Assembly (NCBI GenBank): GCA_021156385.1
Contig: JAJNDL010000187.1
Coordinates: 1-5,055, forward strand
DNA: 5,055 bases
Origin: Moraxellaceae bacterium
GTDB lineage: Bacteria; Pseudomonadota; Gammaproteobacteria; Pseudomonadales; Moraxellaceae
Reading direction: 5' to 3'
The notes beneath the pieces were generated by a model. The model worked only from the letters and a program-made list of their open reading frames with translations. It was not told where the DNA came from and did no database searches. Positions 1-5,055 of this stretch are shown piece by piece (the first letter of the stretch is position 1; every line of letters begins with the position of its first letter). Position numbers and translations under genes: made by a program.

Positions 1-602
<602 letters not shown>

Positions 603-631
603 CTAGCGGCGGGGAGGCAATGAACGGCGAA

Positions 632-659
632 CTTAAACGGGCGGCGCCTTCAATTGCAA
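632..659 (-). promoter_or_regulatory. candidate sigma70-like promoter for fadH
   Basis: Read on the minus strand, TTGCAA (654-659) and TTTAAG (632-637) are separated by 16 bases. Each matches four of six consensus positions. They lie 42-70 bases upstream of the fadH start, in the only A/T-richer part of the divergent spacer. The -35 element overlaps the palindrome at 655-668. Assigned by inspection only; weak. Confidence 0.3.
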
Positions 660-668
660 CTGGTTGCA
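655..668. promoter_or_regulatory. palindromic candidate operator in the fadH/padR divergent spacer
   Basis: TGCAAC-TG-GTTGCA is an inverted repeat with two perfect 6-base arms and a 2-base centre. It sits between the divergent fadH and PadR-type genes and overlaps the candidate fadH -35 element. Dimeric winged-helix repressors, including PadR proteins, bind dyad-symmetric sites of about this size, and local autoregulators often sit in such spacers. Binding by the neighbouring regulator is inferred from position only. Confidence 0.35.
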
Positions 669-723
669 CAAAGATGGCCGGCCGGTCAGGCTACGGACAT
701 CCGGCCCCGCTTAGGAAGCCCGT

Positions 724-1161
724 ATGTCCCTGCCCCATGCCCTGCTGACCTCGCTGCTGGAGAAGCCCAGTTCCGGCCTGGAGCTGGCCCGCCGCTTCGA
801 CCGCTCCATCGGTTTTTTCTGGCATGCCACGCACCAGCAGATCTACCGCGAGCTGGCCTGGCTGGAGGGGGAGGGCTGGGTGGAATCCACCGACGAGGGC
901 GGGCGCGGCCGGCGCCGCCTGTACCGCGTGCTGCCGGCGGGGAAGCGCGAGCTGAAGCGCTGGATCGGCGAGAGCGCCGACCCCCGGCCGCTGCGCGACG
1001 AGATGATGGTGCGCCTGCGCGCCGCGGCCGTGGTCGGCCCTTCCGGCCTGGCCGCCGACATCCGCCGCCGCCTCGCGCTGCACCGCGAGAAGCTCGCGCT
1101 CTACCGCGCAGGGCCCAAAGGTTTTCGTAGGTCGGGATTTATCCCGACTGGCGGGGCCTGA
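724..1161 (+). CDS. PadR-family transcriptional regulator, apparently C-terminally truncated
   Basis: 145-aa predicted DNA-binding protein. Residues 3-53 carry the PadR winged-helix signature: SLPHALLTSLLEKPSSGLEL followed by FDRSIGFFWHATHQQIYREL, with the recognition helix near 36-50. A basic wing follows at 57-70 (RGRRRLYRV) and then PAGKRELKRW. PadR proteins usually run to about 170-200 aa, with a C-terminal helical domain (Vir_act_alpha_C type) for dimerisation. Here that domain starts (residues 90-129, ending HREKLALYRA) and then stops. Residues 133-142 are encoded by a REP-like palindrome and resemble no PadR sequence. AGGAAG at 713-718 sits five bases before the ATG, so the start is well supported. 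No remnant of the missing C-terminus is visible downstream. It may regulate the divergent fadH, or be a damaged gene; the ligand is unknown. Confidence 0.85.
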   Translation: MSLPHALLTSLLEKPSSGLELARRFDRSIGFFWHATHQQIYRELAWLEGEGWVESTDEGGRGRRRLYRVLPAGKRELKRWIGESADPRPLRDEMMVRLRAAAVVGPSGLAADIRRRLALHREKLALYRAGPKGFRRSGFIPTGGA

Positions 1162-1216
1162 TCCAACGCTGTCGTCGGGCTAGGCGCCCCCCGGAGTAAA
1201 TCCCGACCTACGAAAA
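1122..1216. repeat. REP-like inverted pair 1 (GTAG class), overlapping the padR 3' end
   Basis: Two copies of one element face each other as a perfect 20-bp inverted repeat: 1122-1141 and 1197-1216, with a 55-base spacer. The left copy has GTAG at 1127-1130 followed by the stem GTCGGGAT/ATCCCGAC (1131-1148). The right copy keeps the GTAG (as CTAC, 1208-1211) and one stem arm, with a less perfect partner near 1174-1179. A GTAG tetranucleotide beside a GC-rich hairpin is the layout of RAYT-associated REP elements such as the Stenotrophomonas SMAG family, and inverted pairs are the BIME arrangement. Family membership is by resemblance only. The left copy supplies the last codons of the PadR-type gene. 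Confidence 0.75.
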
Positions 1217-1221
1217 TCCTT

Positions 1222-1307
1222 GTGGGTCGGACTTCAGTCCGACGCAGTCGTTGGCCGAAGCCGGCAAGGTTTGCCAGGGCCGCTGTCGGACTGAAGTCCG
1301 ACCTGCA
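1222..1307. repeat. REP-like inverted pair 2 between convergent genes
   Basis: A second palindrome type occurs twice in opposite orientation. GTCGGACT-TC-AGTCCGAC spans 1226-1243, preceded by GTGG at 1222-1225. GTCGGACT-GA-AGTCCGAC spans 1285-1302, followed by CTGC (GCAG on the other strand). Each has an 8-bp perfect stem. The 41-base spacer holds a small GGCAA/TTGCC hairpin (1263-1275). The core shares GTCGG with pair 1 but differs in the inner stem, so two REP subtypes lie side by side. The pair ends 22 bases from the stop codon of the minus-strand acyltransferase gene and may help terminate or stabilise both converging transcripts. No T-tract follows, so a standard intrinsic terminator is not claimed. 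Confidence 0.75.
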
Positions 1308-1324
1308 AAGGCGTTCGTGCGTGC

Positions 1325-1957
1325 TCAGGGGCGCGGTTGGTCGCGCAGCGCGCGCAGCGGGCCGGAGAGCCGCTCCGGATGGCGCGGCGTGATGCCGCGG
1401 TAGCGGTCGATGATCTGCGGCAGTTCGCGCTCGATGTCGCCGGTGGGCTGGAGGCTGCCGAGCAGGCGGATCTCCCGCGTGGCGTAGTCGAAGGCGATGC
1501 AGACGACGGGCACGCCGGCGCGCTGCGCGATCCAGTAGAAACCCGTCTTCCAGTTCTCGGCCGTGTCGCGGGTGCCCTCGGGCGCGACCGCGAGCAGCAG
1601 CTGGTCCTTCTCGCGCAGCTTGTCCGCCGAGAAGCCGACCAGGTCCTTCGATTTCTCGCGGTCCACCGGCAGTGCGCCGAAGAAGCGCATCAGGGCGCCG
1701 AAGGGAAAGCGGAACGCCGAGTGCTTCACGAAGAACGAGATCCTGAGGCCGAGCGCGAACGAGCCGATCACCGTGAGCACGCCATCCTGGTTCGAGGTGT
1801 GCGGCGCCACGATCAGCACGGCCTTGCGCACATCCGGGAAGACGCCGGTGAAGCGCCAGCCCATGAGGCGCAGCAGGAGGGTGAACAGGCCGCGGCTGAA
1901 GGCGTTGCCGCGGCGCGGAATCTGCGGGCCGAGGGGGATGAGGGGGGAATCGGTCAT
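1325..1957 (-). CDS. lysophospholipid acyltransferase-like protein (PlsC superfamily)
   Basis: 210-aa predicted membrane-associated acyltransferase. The superfamily transfers acyl chains from acyl-CoA or acyl-ACP to lysophosphatidate or other lipid acceptors at the inner membrane. Motif I is APHTSNQD with catalytic His53 and Asp58 (HX4D). Motif II is GALPVDRE near 94-101. Motif III is APEGTR at 125-130. Motif IV is GVPVVCIAFD near 148-157. The KTGFYWIAQRAGVP stretch and small size resemble the short Gram-negative LPLAT subgroup rather than the 240-250 aa housekeeping PlsC, so substrate and pathway remain open. Residues about 19-75 include hydrophobic stretches that may anchor it. I chose the ATG at 1955-1957; an in-frame TTG four codons upstream would add MRPA, and neither has a clear Shine-Dalgarno. 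It converges on the PadR-type gene across the REP cluster and is divergent from the lipoprotein genes. Confidence 0.85.
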   Translation of the reverse strand: MTDSPLIPLGPQIPRRGNAFSRGLFTLLLRLMGWRFTGVFPDVRKAVLIVAPHTSNQDGVLTVIGSFALGLRISFFVKHSAFRFPFGALMRFFGALPVDREKSKDLVGFSADKLREKDQLLLAVAPEGTRDTAENWKTGFYWIAQRAGVPVVCIAFDYATREIRLLGSLQPTGDIERELPQIIDRYRGITPRHPERLSGPLRALRDQPRP

Positions 1958-2067
1958 GGCGGGCCGCAAAAATCCGGAGTGGCGGGAAGTCTAGCAGCGG
2001 CCGCCGGGTCGCCGCGGCGACTGGTCGAGGCCGGCGCCCGCCGGTCCAGTCCGCGCCGGCCTGCCGG

Positions 2068-2101
2068 TCGACGCGCCAGGCATGGTGCGGCTATGGTGCG
2101 G
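2068..2101 (+). promoter_or_regulatory. weak candidate promoter and 11-bp-spaced direct repeat upstream of lipoprotein gene 1
   Basis: ATGGTGCGG occurs at 2082-2090 and again at 2093-2101, an 11-base period. TCGACG (2068-2073) and TATGGT (2092-2097) could act as -35 and -10 elements with 18-base spacing, four of six matches each. Direct repeats one helical turn apart are typical of sites for OmpR/PhoB-type regulators, but no known box is recognised. The rest of the 1958-2210 spacer is GC-rich and shows no gene. Confidence 0.22.
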
Positions 2102-2210
2102 GACGTTCGGCATTCCGGTGCCGGCGGCCGACCGGCGCCTCTGCATGCCGGCCGCGCATCCGACCCATTTCTGCGGGCACCTTGCCGGCAGGCTTTTTCA
2201 CGACAGGACC

Positions 2211-3293
2211 ATGAAAAAAACCATCCTCCTCCTGGCCGTCGCGGCCCTGCTCGGCGGCTGTGCCGCCATGGGCCCCAAGACCATCCCCGCCCAGCGCGCC
2301 GCCTACAACGTCGCCGTCCAGCAGTCGGCCGGCGAGGAGCTGCTGCTCAACCTGGTGCGCGTGCTCTACCGCGATCCGCTCTACTTCACGACCGTCGAGC
2401 GCGTTGCGGCCAGCATGACCTACCAGCAGGACTACGGCGTCGGCGCCGAGTTCGGCCGCGAGAGCGCGGGCGGGCCGCGCACGCTGGCCCGGGCGCTGTC
2501 GCTGAATGCCGGCGCCGGCATCACCGAGAACCCGACCATCTTCTACGCGCCCGTCGAGGGCGAGATGTTCGTGCGCCAGATGATGACGCCCATGAACCCG
2601 GAGCTGCTCCTGCTCATGGTGAAATCCGGCTGGTCCGTGGACCGCGTGCTGCGCGTCGGCGTGCAGGAGATCAACGGCCTGAAGAACGCGCCCACCGCGG
2701 CCGGCCCGACGCCCTCGCGCGAGCCGGAGTTCCGCGATTTCCTCGAGGCCGTGAAGCTCTTGCGCGCCCTGCAGCGCGAGCAGCTGCTGGATCTTGCCGC
2801 CAGTGCCGACGGCAAGAACGTCGAGCTGTGCCTGGCGCCCGCCGCCGCGGAGCGGGCCGAGACGGCGCGCCTGCGCACGCTCCTGAAGCTGGCCGCGTCG
2901 CGCGAGTGCTACCGCATCGTGACCGGGTCCCGGGCGGCCAGCCCCGACACCCTTGCCCTGACCACGCGCCCGCTGCTCTCGGCCCTGAGCTACCTCGCGC
3001 AGGGCATCCAGGCACCGGCTGCGCATATCGAGGCCGGCCAGGTGCGCCGCACCGTGCGCGCCGACCAGCAGCCCTTCGAGTGGCAGGAGCTGCTCGGCGA
3101 GCTCTTCCAGGTGCGCTCGGCGGAGGATGCCCCTGCGGCGGCGAGCGTGGCCGTCCGCTACAACGGCCACTGGTTCTTCATTCCGGCCAACGACCTCGAG
3201 ACCAAGTCGACCTTCGTGCTGCTCACCCAGCTCATGGCCCTGCACTCGGCCCCGGCCAGCGGCCCGGCCATGAGCTTCTCCTTCGGCAACTAG
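2211..3293 (+). CDS. uncharacterised outer-membrane lipoprotein, paralogue 1
   Basis: 360-aa predicted lipoprotein. Residues 1-16 are a lipoprotein signal peptide (MKKTILLLAVAALL) ending in the lipobox LGGC with Cys17. Position +2 is Ala, with no Asp inner-membrane retention signal, so outer-membrane sorting is expected. Block A (31-69) holds YNVAVQQ, EELLLNLVR and YRDPLYFTTVERVA. Block B (107-159) holds NPTIFYAP, EGEMFVRQMMTPMNPELL and GVQEINGLKN. Block C (about 246-345) holds TRPLLSALSYLAQGI, RADQQPFEW and YNGHWFFIPANDLETKSTF. The pattern matches a widespread lipoprotein family I recall only as hypothetical, so no activity is assigned. C207 and C233 are the only cysteines after Cys17 and are absent from paralogue 2. 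The start at 2211 is chosen because the signal peptide begins there; AGGA at 2205-2208 is unusually close to the ATG. In-frame upstream codons to 2082 do not look coding. Its neighbour is a tandem paralogue. Confidence 0.88.
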   Translation: MKKTILLLAVAALLGGCAAMGPKTIPAQRAAYNVAVQQSAGEELLLNLVRVLYRDPLYFTTVERVAASMTYQQDYGVGAEFGRESAGGPRTLARALSLNAGAGITENPTIFYAPVEGEMFVRQMMTPMNPELLLLMVKSGWSVDRVLRVGVQEINGLKNAPTAAGPTPSREPEFRDFLEAVKLLRALQREQLLDLAASADGKNVELCLAPAAAERAETARLRTLLKLAASRECYRIVTGSRAASPDTLALTTRPLLSALSYLAQGIQAPAAHIEAGQVRRTVRADQQPFEWQELLGELFQVRSAEDAPAAASVAVRYNGHWFFIPANDLETKSTFVLLTQLMALHSAPASGPAMSFSFGN

Positions 3294-3299
3294 CGGGAC

Positions 3300-3340
3300 G
3301 GCGGCCGGCGCGCCGGGGCTCCGGCCCGGGATCGGCCGCC
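3300..3340 (+). terminator. GC-rich stem-loop at the lipoprotein-1 3' end
   Basis: GGCGGCCG (3300-3307) pairs with CGGCCGCC (3333-3340). Inside, CCGGG (3313-3317) can pair with CCCGG (3325-3329). An alternative fold uses the 12-bp palindrome CCGGCGCGCCGG (3305-3316). It starts 7 bases after the stop codon. No T-run follows, so it fits a 3'-end stabilising structure or a factor-dependent stop better than a classic intrinsic terminator. Confidence 0.4.
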
Positions 3341-3454
3341 GTTCGGTACCCGATTCCGCTGCTTCGTCGACCGGGGCCGCCCCGGTACCAGCCTACGACT
3401 TTGGGCCTAGGCCCCGGATTTGCCGGGAATGCCGCGCCTATGGTGGTTTTTTCG

Positions 3455-3473
3455 CCTGAAAACTCAGGTTTTT
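3455..3473 (+). terminator. weak intrinsic-terminator-like hairpin with T5 tail
   Basis: CCTGA (3455-3459), loop AAAC, TCAGG (3464-3468), then TTTTT (3469-3473). The stem is only 5 bp and not GC-rich, and it lies about 160 bases after the lipoprotein-1 stop. It could end residual read-through before the second promoter zone. Confidence 0.3.
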
Positions 3474-3490
3474 CGCGGCCTTAGGCTGGC

Positions 3491-3519
3491 TCGACCCACT
3501 AAATCATTACCGCTATTGT
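3491..3519 (+). promoter_or_regulatory. candidate sigma70-like promoter for lipoprotein gene 2
   Basis: TCGACC (3491-3496) and TATTGT (3514-3519) are separated by 17 bases, each matching four of six consensus positions. They sit at the edge of the A/T-richer island, about 120 bases upstream of the ATG. Several other pairings are possible in this island, so the exact boxes are uncertain. Confidence 0.28.
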
Positions 3520-3540
3520 GTGAACTAATCGACAATTCTT

Positions 3541-3558
3541 TGCCTGACCCTGCCTGAC
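3541..3558 (+). repeat. 8-bp direct repeat with 10-bp period, candidate regulator site
   Basis: TGCCTGAC at 3541-3548 repeats exactly at 3551-3558, one helical turn apart. It lies just downstream of the candidate promoter for lipoprotein gene 2, where a bound protein could block transcription. No known operator is recognised and chance is possible. Confidence 0.3.
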
Positions 3559-3594
3559 GTCTGCACCGGTCGCTGGTGATTTCTTGTCCTGGTT

Positions 3595-3616
3595 GGGCGG
3601 CGCCTTTTCGCCGCCC
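3595..3616 (+). promoter_or_regulatory. strong 5'-UTR hairpin before lipoprotein gene 2
   Basis: GGGCGGCG (3595-3602) and CGCCGCCC (3609-3616) form a perfect 8-bp GC stem around a 6-base CCTTTT loop. The stem ends 24 bases before the ATG at 3641. It is too far upstream to hide the start itself, but could affect ribosome loading or mRNA stability. The T-run is in the loop, so it is not an intrinsic terminator. Confidence 0.5.
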
Positions 3617-3640
3617 CGGGCCGTAACGACAGCGACTTCC

Positions 3641-4732
3641 ATGAAAAGAACAACCCTTCTCCTCTCGGGCCTCGCCCTCTTGCTGGGCGGCTGCGCCTCC
3701 ATCGGGCCCAAGAGCATCTCGGCCAACCGGCCGGCCTACAACATTGCCGTGCAGCAGACCAACGACCAGGAGCTCCTGCTCAACCTGGTGCGCCTGCTCT
3801 ACCGCGACACCCTCTACTTCACGACCGTCGAGCGCGTCGCCGCCAGCATGGAGTTCAACCAGGGCTACGGCGCCAGCACCTCCGCCAGCCGCAGCATGCC
3901 CTTCGCCAAGGACCACACCGTGGTGCGCGGCTTGAACCTCTCCTCGAGCTTCGCGCTCAACGACAAGCCCACCGTCTTCTACGCGCCCATCGACGGCGAG
4001 AAGTTCGTGCGCCAGATGATGACGCCGATGAACCCCGACCTGCTGCTCATGCTGGTGAAGTCCGGCTGGTCCATGGACCGCGTGCTGCTGGTCGGCGTGC
4101 AGGAAATGAACGGCCTCAAGAACGCGCCGACCGCGGCCGGCCCGACGCCCTCGCGCGAGCCGGAGTTCCGCGAGTTCCAGGAAGCCGCGAAGCTGCTGCG
4201 CGCGCTGCAGCGCGAACAGCTCATCGATCTCGCCGCCGGCCCCGAGGGCAAGGGCGTCGAGCTGCGCTTCGTGCGCAACGCCATGGCGCGGCCCGAGGCG
4301 CAGCGCCTGAAGGAGCTGCTGAAGCTCAATCCCGCGCGCGACCGCTTCCGCATCATCAGCGGCGTGGAAGCGCCCGATGCCGACACCCTCGCCGTCACCA
4401 CGCGCCCGTTGCTCTCCGCGCTCTCCTATGTCTCGCAGGGCATCCGCGCACCGCAGGCCCACGTCGAGGCCGGCAAGGTGCGCCGCACCGTGCGCGCCGA
4501 CCAGCAGCCCTTCGAATGGAAGGAGCTGCTCGGTGATGTCTTCCAGGTGCAGTCCGCCGAGAAGGAACCGGAAGACGCCAGCGTCGCCATCCTCTATCGC
4601 GGCCACTGGTTCTTCGTGCCCGACAACGATCTGGAGACCAAGTCGACCTTCGTGCTGCTGACGCAGCTCATGGCCCTGCATTCCGCACCTGCCAGCGCCG
4701 GCCCGGCGATGAGCTTTTCCTTCGGGAAATAG
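3641..4732 (+). CDS. uncharacterised outer-membrane lipoprotein, paralogue 2
   Basis: 363-aa predicted lipoprotein, roughly two-thirds identical by eye to the preceding gene product. The signal peptide (MKRTTLLLSGLALL) ends in lipobox LGGC with Cys18, the only cysteine; +2 is Ala, so outer-membrane sorting is expected. The same blocks occur: YNIAVQQ, QELLLNLVR and YRDTLYFTTVERVA; then KPTVFYAP, GEKFVRQMMTPMNPDLL and NGLKNAPTAAGPTPSREPEF; then TRPLLSALSYVSQGI, RADQQPFEW and YRGHWFFVPDNDLETKSTF. Both copies end in MSFSFG plus one residue. Residues about 71-109 and 201-250 diverge most from paralogue 1. The start is set by the signal peptide. No clear Shine-Dalgarno precedes it, though ACGACAG at 3626-3632 matches 2200-2206 before paralogue 1, so the duplication included the start region. 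A TTG at 3584 would add 19 residues and is less likely. It is 32 bases from the TpsB gene, so probably co-transcribed. Function unknown. Confidence 0.88.
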   Translation: MKRTTLLLSGLALLLGGCASIGPKSISANRPAYNIAVQQTNDQELLLNLVRLLYRDTLYFTTVERVAASMEFNQGYGASTSASRSMPFAKDHTVVRGLNLSSSFALNDKPTVFYAPIDGEKFVRQMMTPMNPDLLLMLVKSGWSMDRVLLVGVQEMNGLKNAPTAAGPTPSREPEFREFQEAAKLLRALQREQLIDLAAGPEGKGVELRFVRNAMARPEAQRLKELLKLNPARDRFRIISGVEAPDADTLAVTTRPLLSALSYVSQGIRAPQAHVEAGKVRRTVRADQQPFEWKELLGDVFQVQSAEKEPEDASVAILYRGHWFFVPDNDLETKSTFVLLTQLMALHSAPASAGPAMSFSFGK

Positions 4733-4741
4733 GAGCGGGCC

Positions 4742-4768
4742 ATGACAGTAAGGATCGCGCGCTCATGA
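4742..4768 (+). CDS. possible 8-codon leader/coupling mini-ORF (MTVRIARS)
   Basis: ATG at 4742-4744 opens eight codons and stops at TGA 4766-4768, overlapping the transporter ATG (4765-4767) as ATGA. AGGAG at 4731-4735, which shares bases with the upstream TAG stop, lies six bases before this ATG, better placed than any site for the transporter itself. It could serve to hand terminating ribosomes to the transporter start. No similarity is recognisable at this length, and it may be chance. Confidence 0.3.
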   Translation: MTVRIARS

Positions 4769-5055
4769 AAGCCTTCGGCGGAATGCCGCTGCTCCACCGC
4801 AATCTCCTCGCGCTGGCCCTGGCCGGCGCGTCCGCTTCTGCACTGGCACAGACGCCGCCCGATGCCGGCGCCCTGCAGCAGCAGATCGAGCGCGACCTGC
4901 AACGGCCGCTGCCTGTCGTGCCGAAGCCGGAAGTGCCGGTCGCGCCGGTGGAAAAACCCGCGGCCACCGGCCTCAAGGTCACCGTCTCCGCGTTCCGCTT
5001 CACCGGCAACACGCGCCTTTCCACGGCGCAGCTCGAGGCCGTGACCGCGCGCTTC
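4765..5055 (+). CDS. two-partner secretion outer-membrane transporter (TpsB, ShlB/FhaC/HecB-like), N-terminal part
   Basis: Partial: 97 codons, open at the right edge; the family is usually about 550-600 aa. TpsB proteins are 16-strand outer-membrane barrels with two periplasmic POTRA domains that export one large TpsA exoprotein. Seen in order: a signal peptide (residues 1-28) with HRNLLALALAGASASALA and a likely cut after Ala28 (ALA|Q); a helix-like DAGALQQQIERDLQ (33-46) matching the N-terminal plug helix H1; a Pro/Val-rich linker (48-66); and the start of POTRA1 at about 70-97 (LKVTVSAFRFTGNTRLSTAQ), the typical FxFxGNTxLS pattern. AAGGA (4750-4754) lies ten bases before the ATG, and the mini-ORF overlaps the start. 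It follows lipoprotein gene 2 by 32 bases, which suggests one operon. Other POTRA proteins (BamA, TamA) are less likely, given the H1-plus-Pro-linker start. No barrel is visible to confirm. Confidence 0.82.
   Translation, partial: MKAFGGMPLLHRNLLALALAGASASALAQTPPDAGALQQQIERDLQRPLPVVPKPEVPVAPVEKPAATGLKVTVSAFRFTGNTRLSTAQLEAVTARF

Larger units (their letters stand above)
3294..3640 (+). other. 347-nt structured intergenic region between the paralogous lipoprotein genes
   Basis: No gene is visible here. In order it holds: a GC-rich nested stem-loop just after the lipoprotein-1 stop; an ACCGGGG/CCCCGGT hairpin (3370-3386) with GGTACC at 3345-3350 and 3384-3389; a GGGCCTAGGCCC palindrome (3403-3414); a short stem with a T-run (3455-3473); an A/T-richer island (about 3496-3545) that stands out from the GC-rich surroundings and is the likeliest promoter zone; an 8-bp direct repeat (3541-3558); and a strong hairpin (3595-3616) just before the lipoprotein-2 start. 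The layout suggests that lipoprotein gene 2 has its own promoter rather than depending only on read-through. Confidence 0.6.

Noticed and set aside
1122..1307. CRISPR-like or riboswitch interpretation of the repeated hairpins
   Set aside because: Copies are in alternating orientation, of two types, and lie 3' of both genes; this fits REP/BIME and not a CRISPR array or a 5' riboswitch.
2082..2210. Upstream extension of lipoprotein 1 to the ATG at 2082
   Set aside because: It would put 43 unrelated residues before a complete lipoprotein signal peptide; no similarity to paralogue 2 upstream.
2091..3245. Minus-strand 384-codon open frame opposite lipoprotein gene 1
   Set aside because: It resembles the 405-codon frame at 3464-4681 only because both are antisense to the paralogues. 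His/Gly/Ala-rich composition and no start context; shadow.
3403..3414. GGGCCTAGGCCC palindrome as a specific operator
   Set aside because: A short GC palindrome is expected often by chance in this composition; no second copy or promoter context supports it.
1337..3484. Very long plus-strand open frame of 715 codons
   Set aside because: It crosses the antisense of the acyltransferase, an intergenic region and a shifted frame of lipoprotein gene 1. The translation is low-complexity Arg/Ala/Gly-rich and matches nothing; it is a high-GC shadow.
3464..4681. Minus-strand 405-codon open frame opposite lipoprotein gene 2
   Set aside because: Same reason: antisense shadow of a gene with a clear signal peptide, lipobox and paralogue support.

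Overview
The window is GC-rich DNA (about two-thirds G+C by eye) from a proteobacterium, most likely a gammaproteobacterium or a close betaproteobacterial relative. This rests on a FadH-type 2,4-dienoyl-CoA reductase, Gram-negative lipoproteins with outer-membrane sorting signals, a TpsB/FhaC-type outer-membrane transporter and GTAG-type REP palindromes. No tRNA, rRNA, CRISPR array, transposase or phage gene was seen.

Left part (1-1324): the 5' part of fadH runs leftward out of the window. A short divergent spacer with a 14-bp palindrome separates it from a rightward PadR-family regulator. The regulator's last codons run into a REP-like palindrome, so its C-terminal dimerisation domain appears to be cut short. 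Four REP-like hairpins in two inverted pairs fill the gap to the convergent gene.

Middle (1325-1957, minus strand): a small lysophospholipid-acyltransferase-like membrane enzyme with intact HX4D and EGTR motifs.

Right part (1958-5055): two tandem paralogous outer-membrane lipoproteins (360 and 363 aa) lie in the same direction, separated by a 347-nt structured intergenic region. They are followed 32 nt later by the 5' end of a two-partner-secretion (TpsB/ShlB/FhaC-like) transporter. An 8-codon mini-ORF with its own good Shine-Dalgarno overlaps the transporter start as ATGA. The lipoproteins look like members of a widespread but functionally uncharacterised family. Their linkage to a TpsB gene is the most interesting feature, because it suggests a lipoprotein-assisted or lipoprotein-exporting variant of two-partner secretion. 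That is an inference: the exoprotein partner, if any, lies outside the window.
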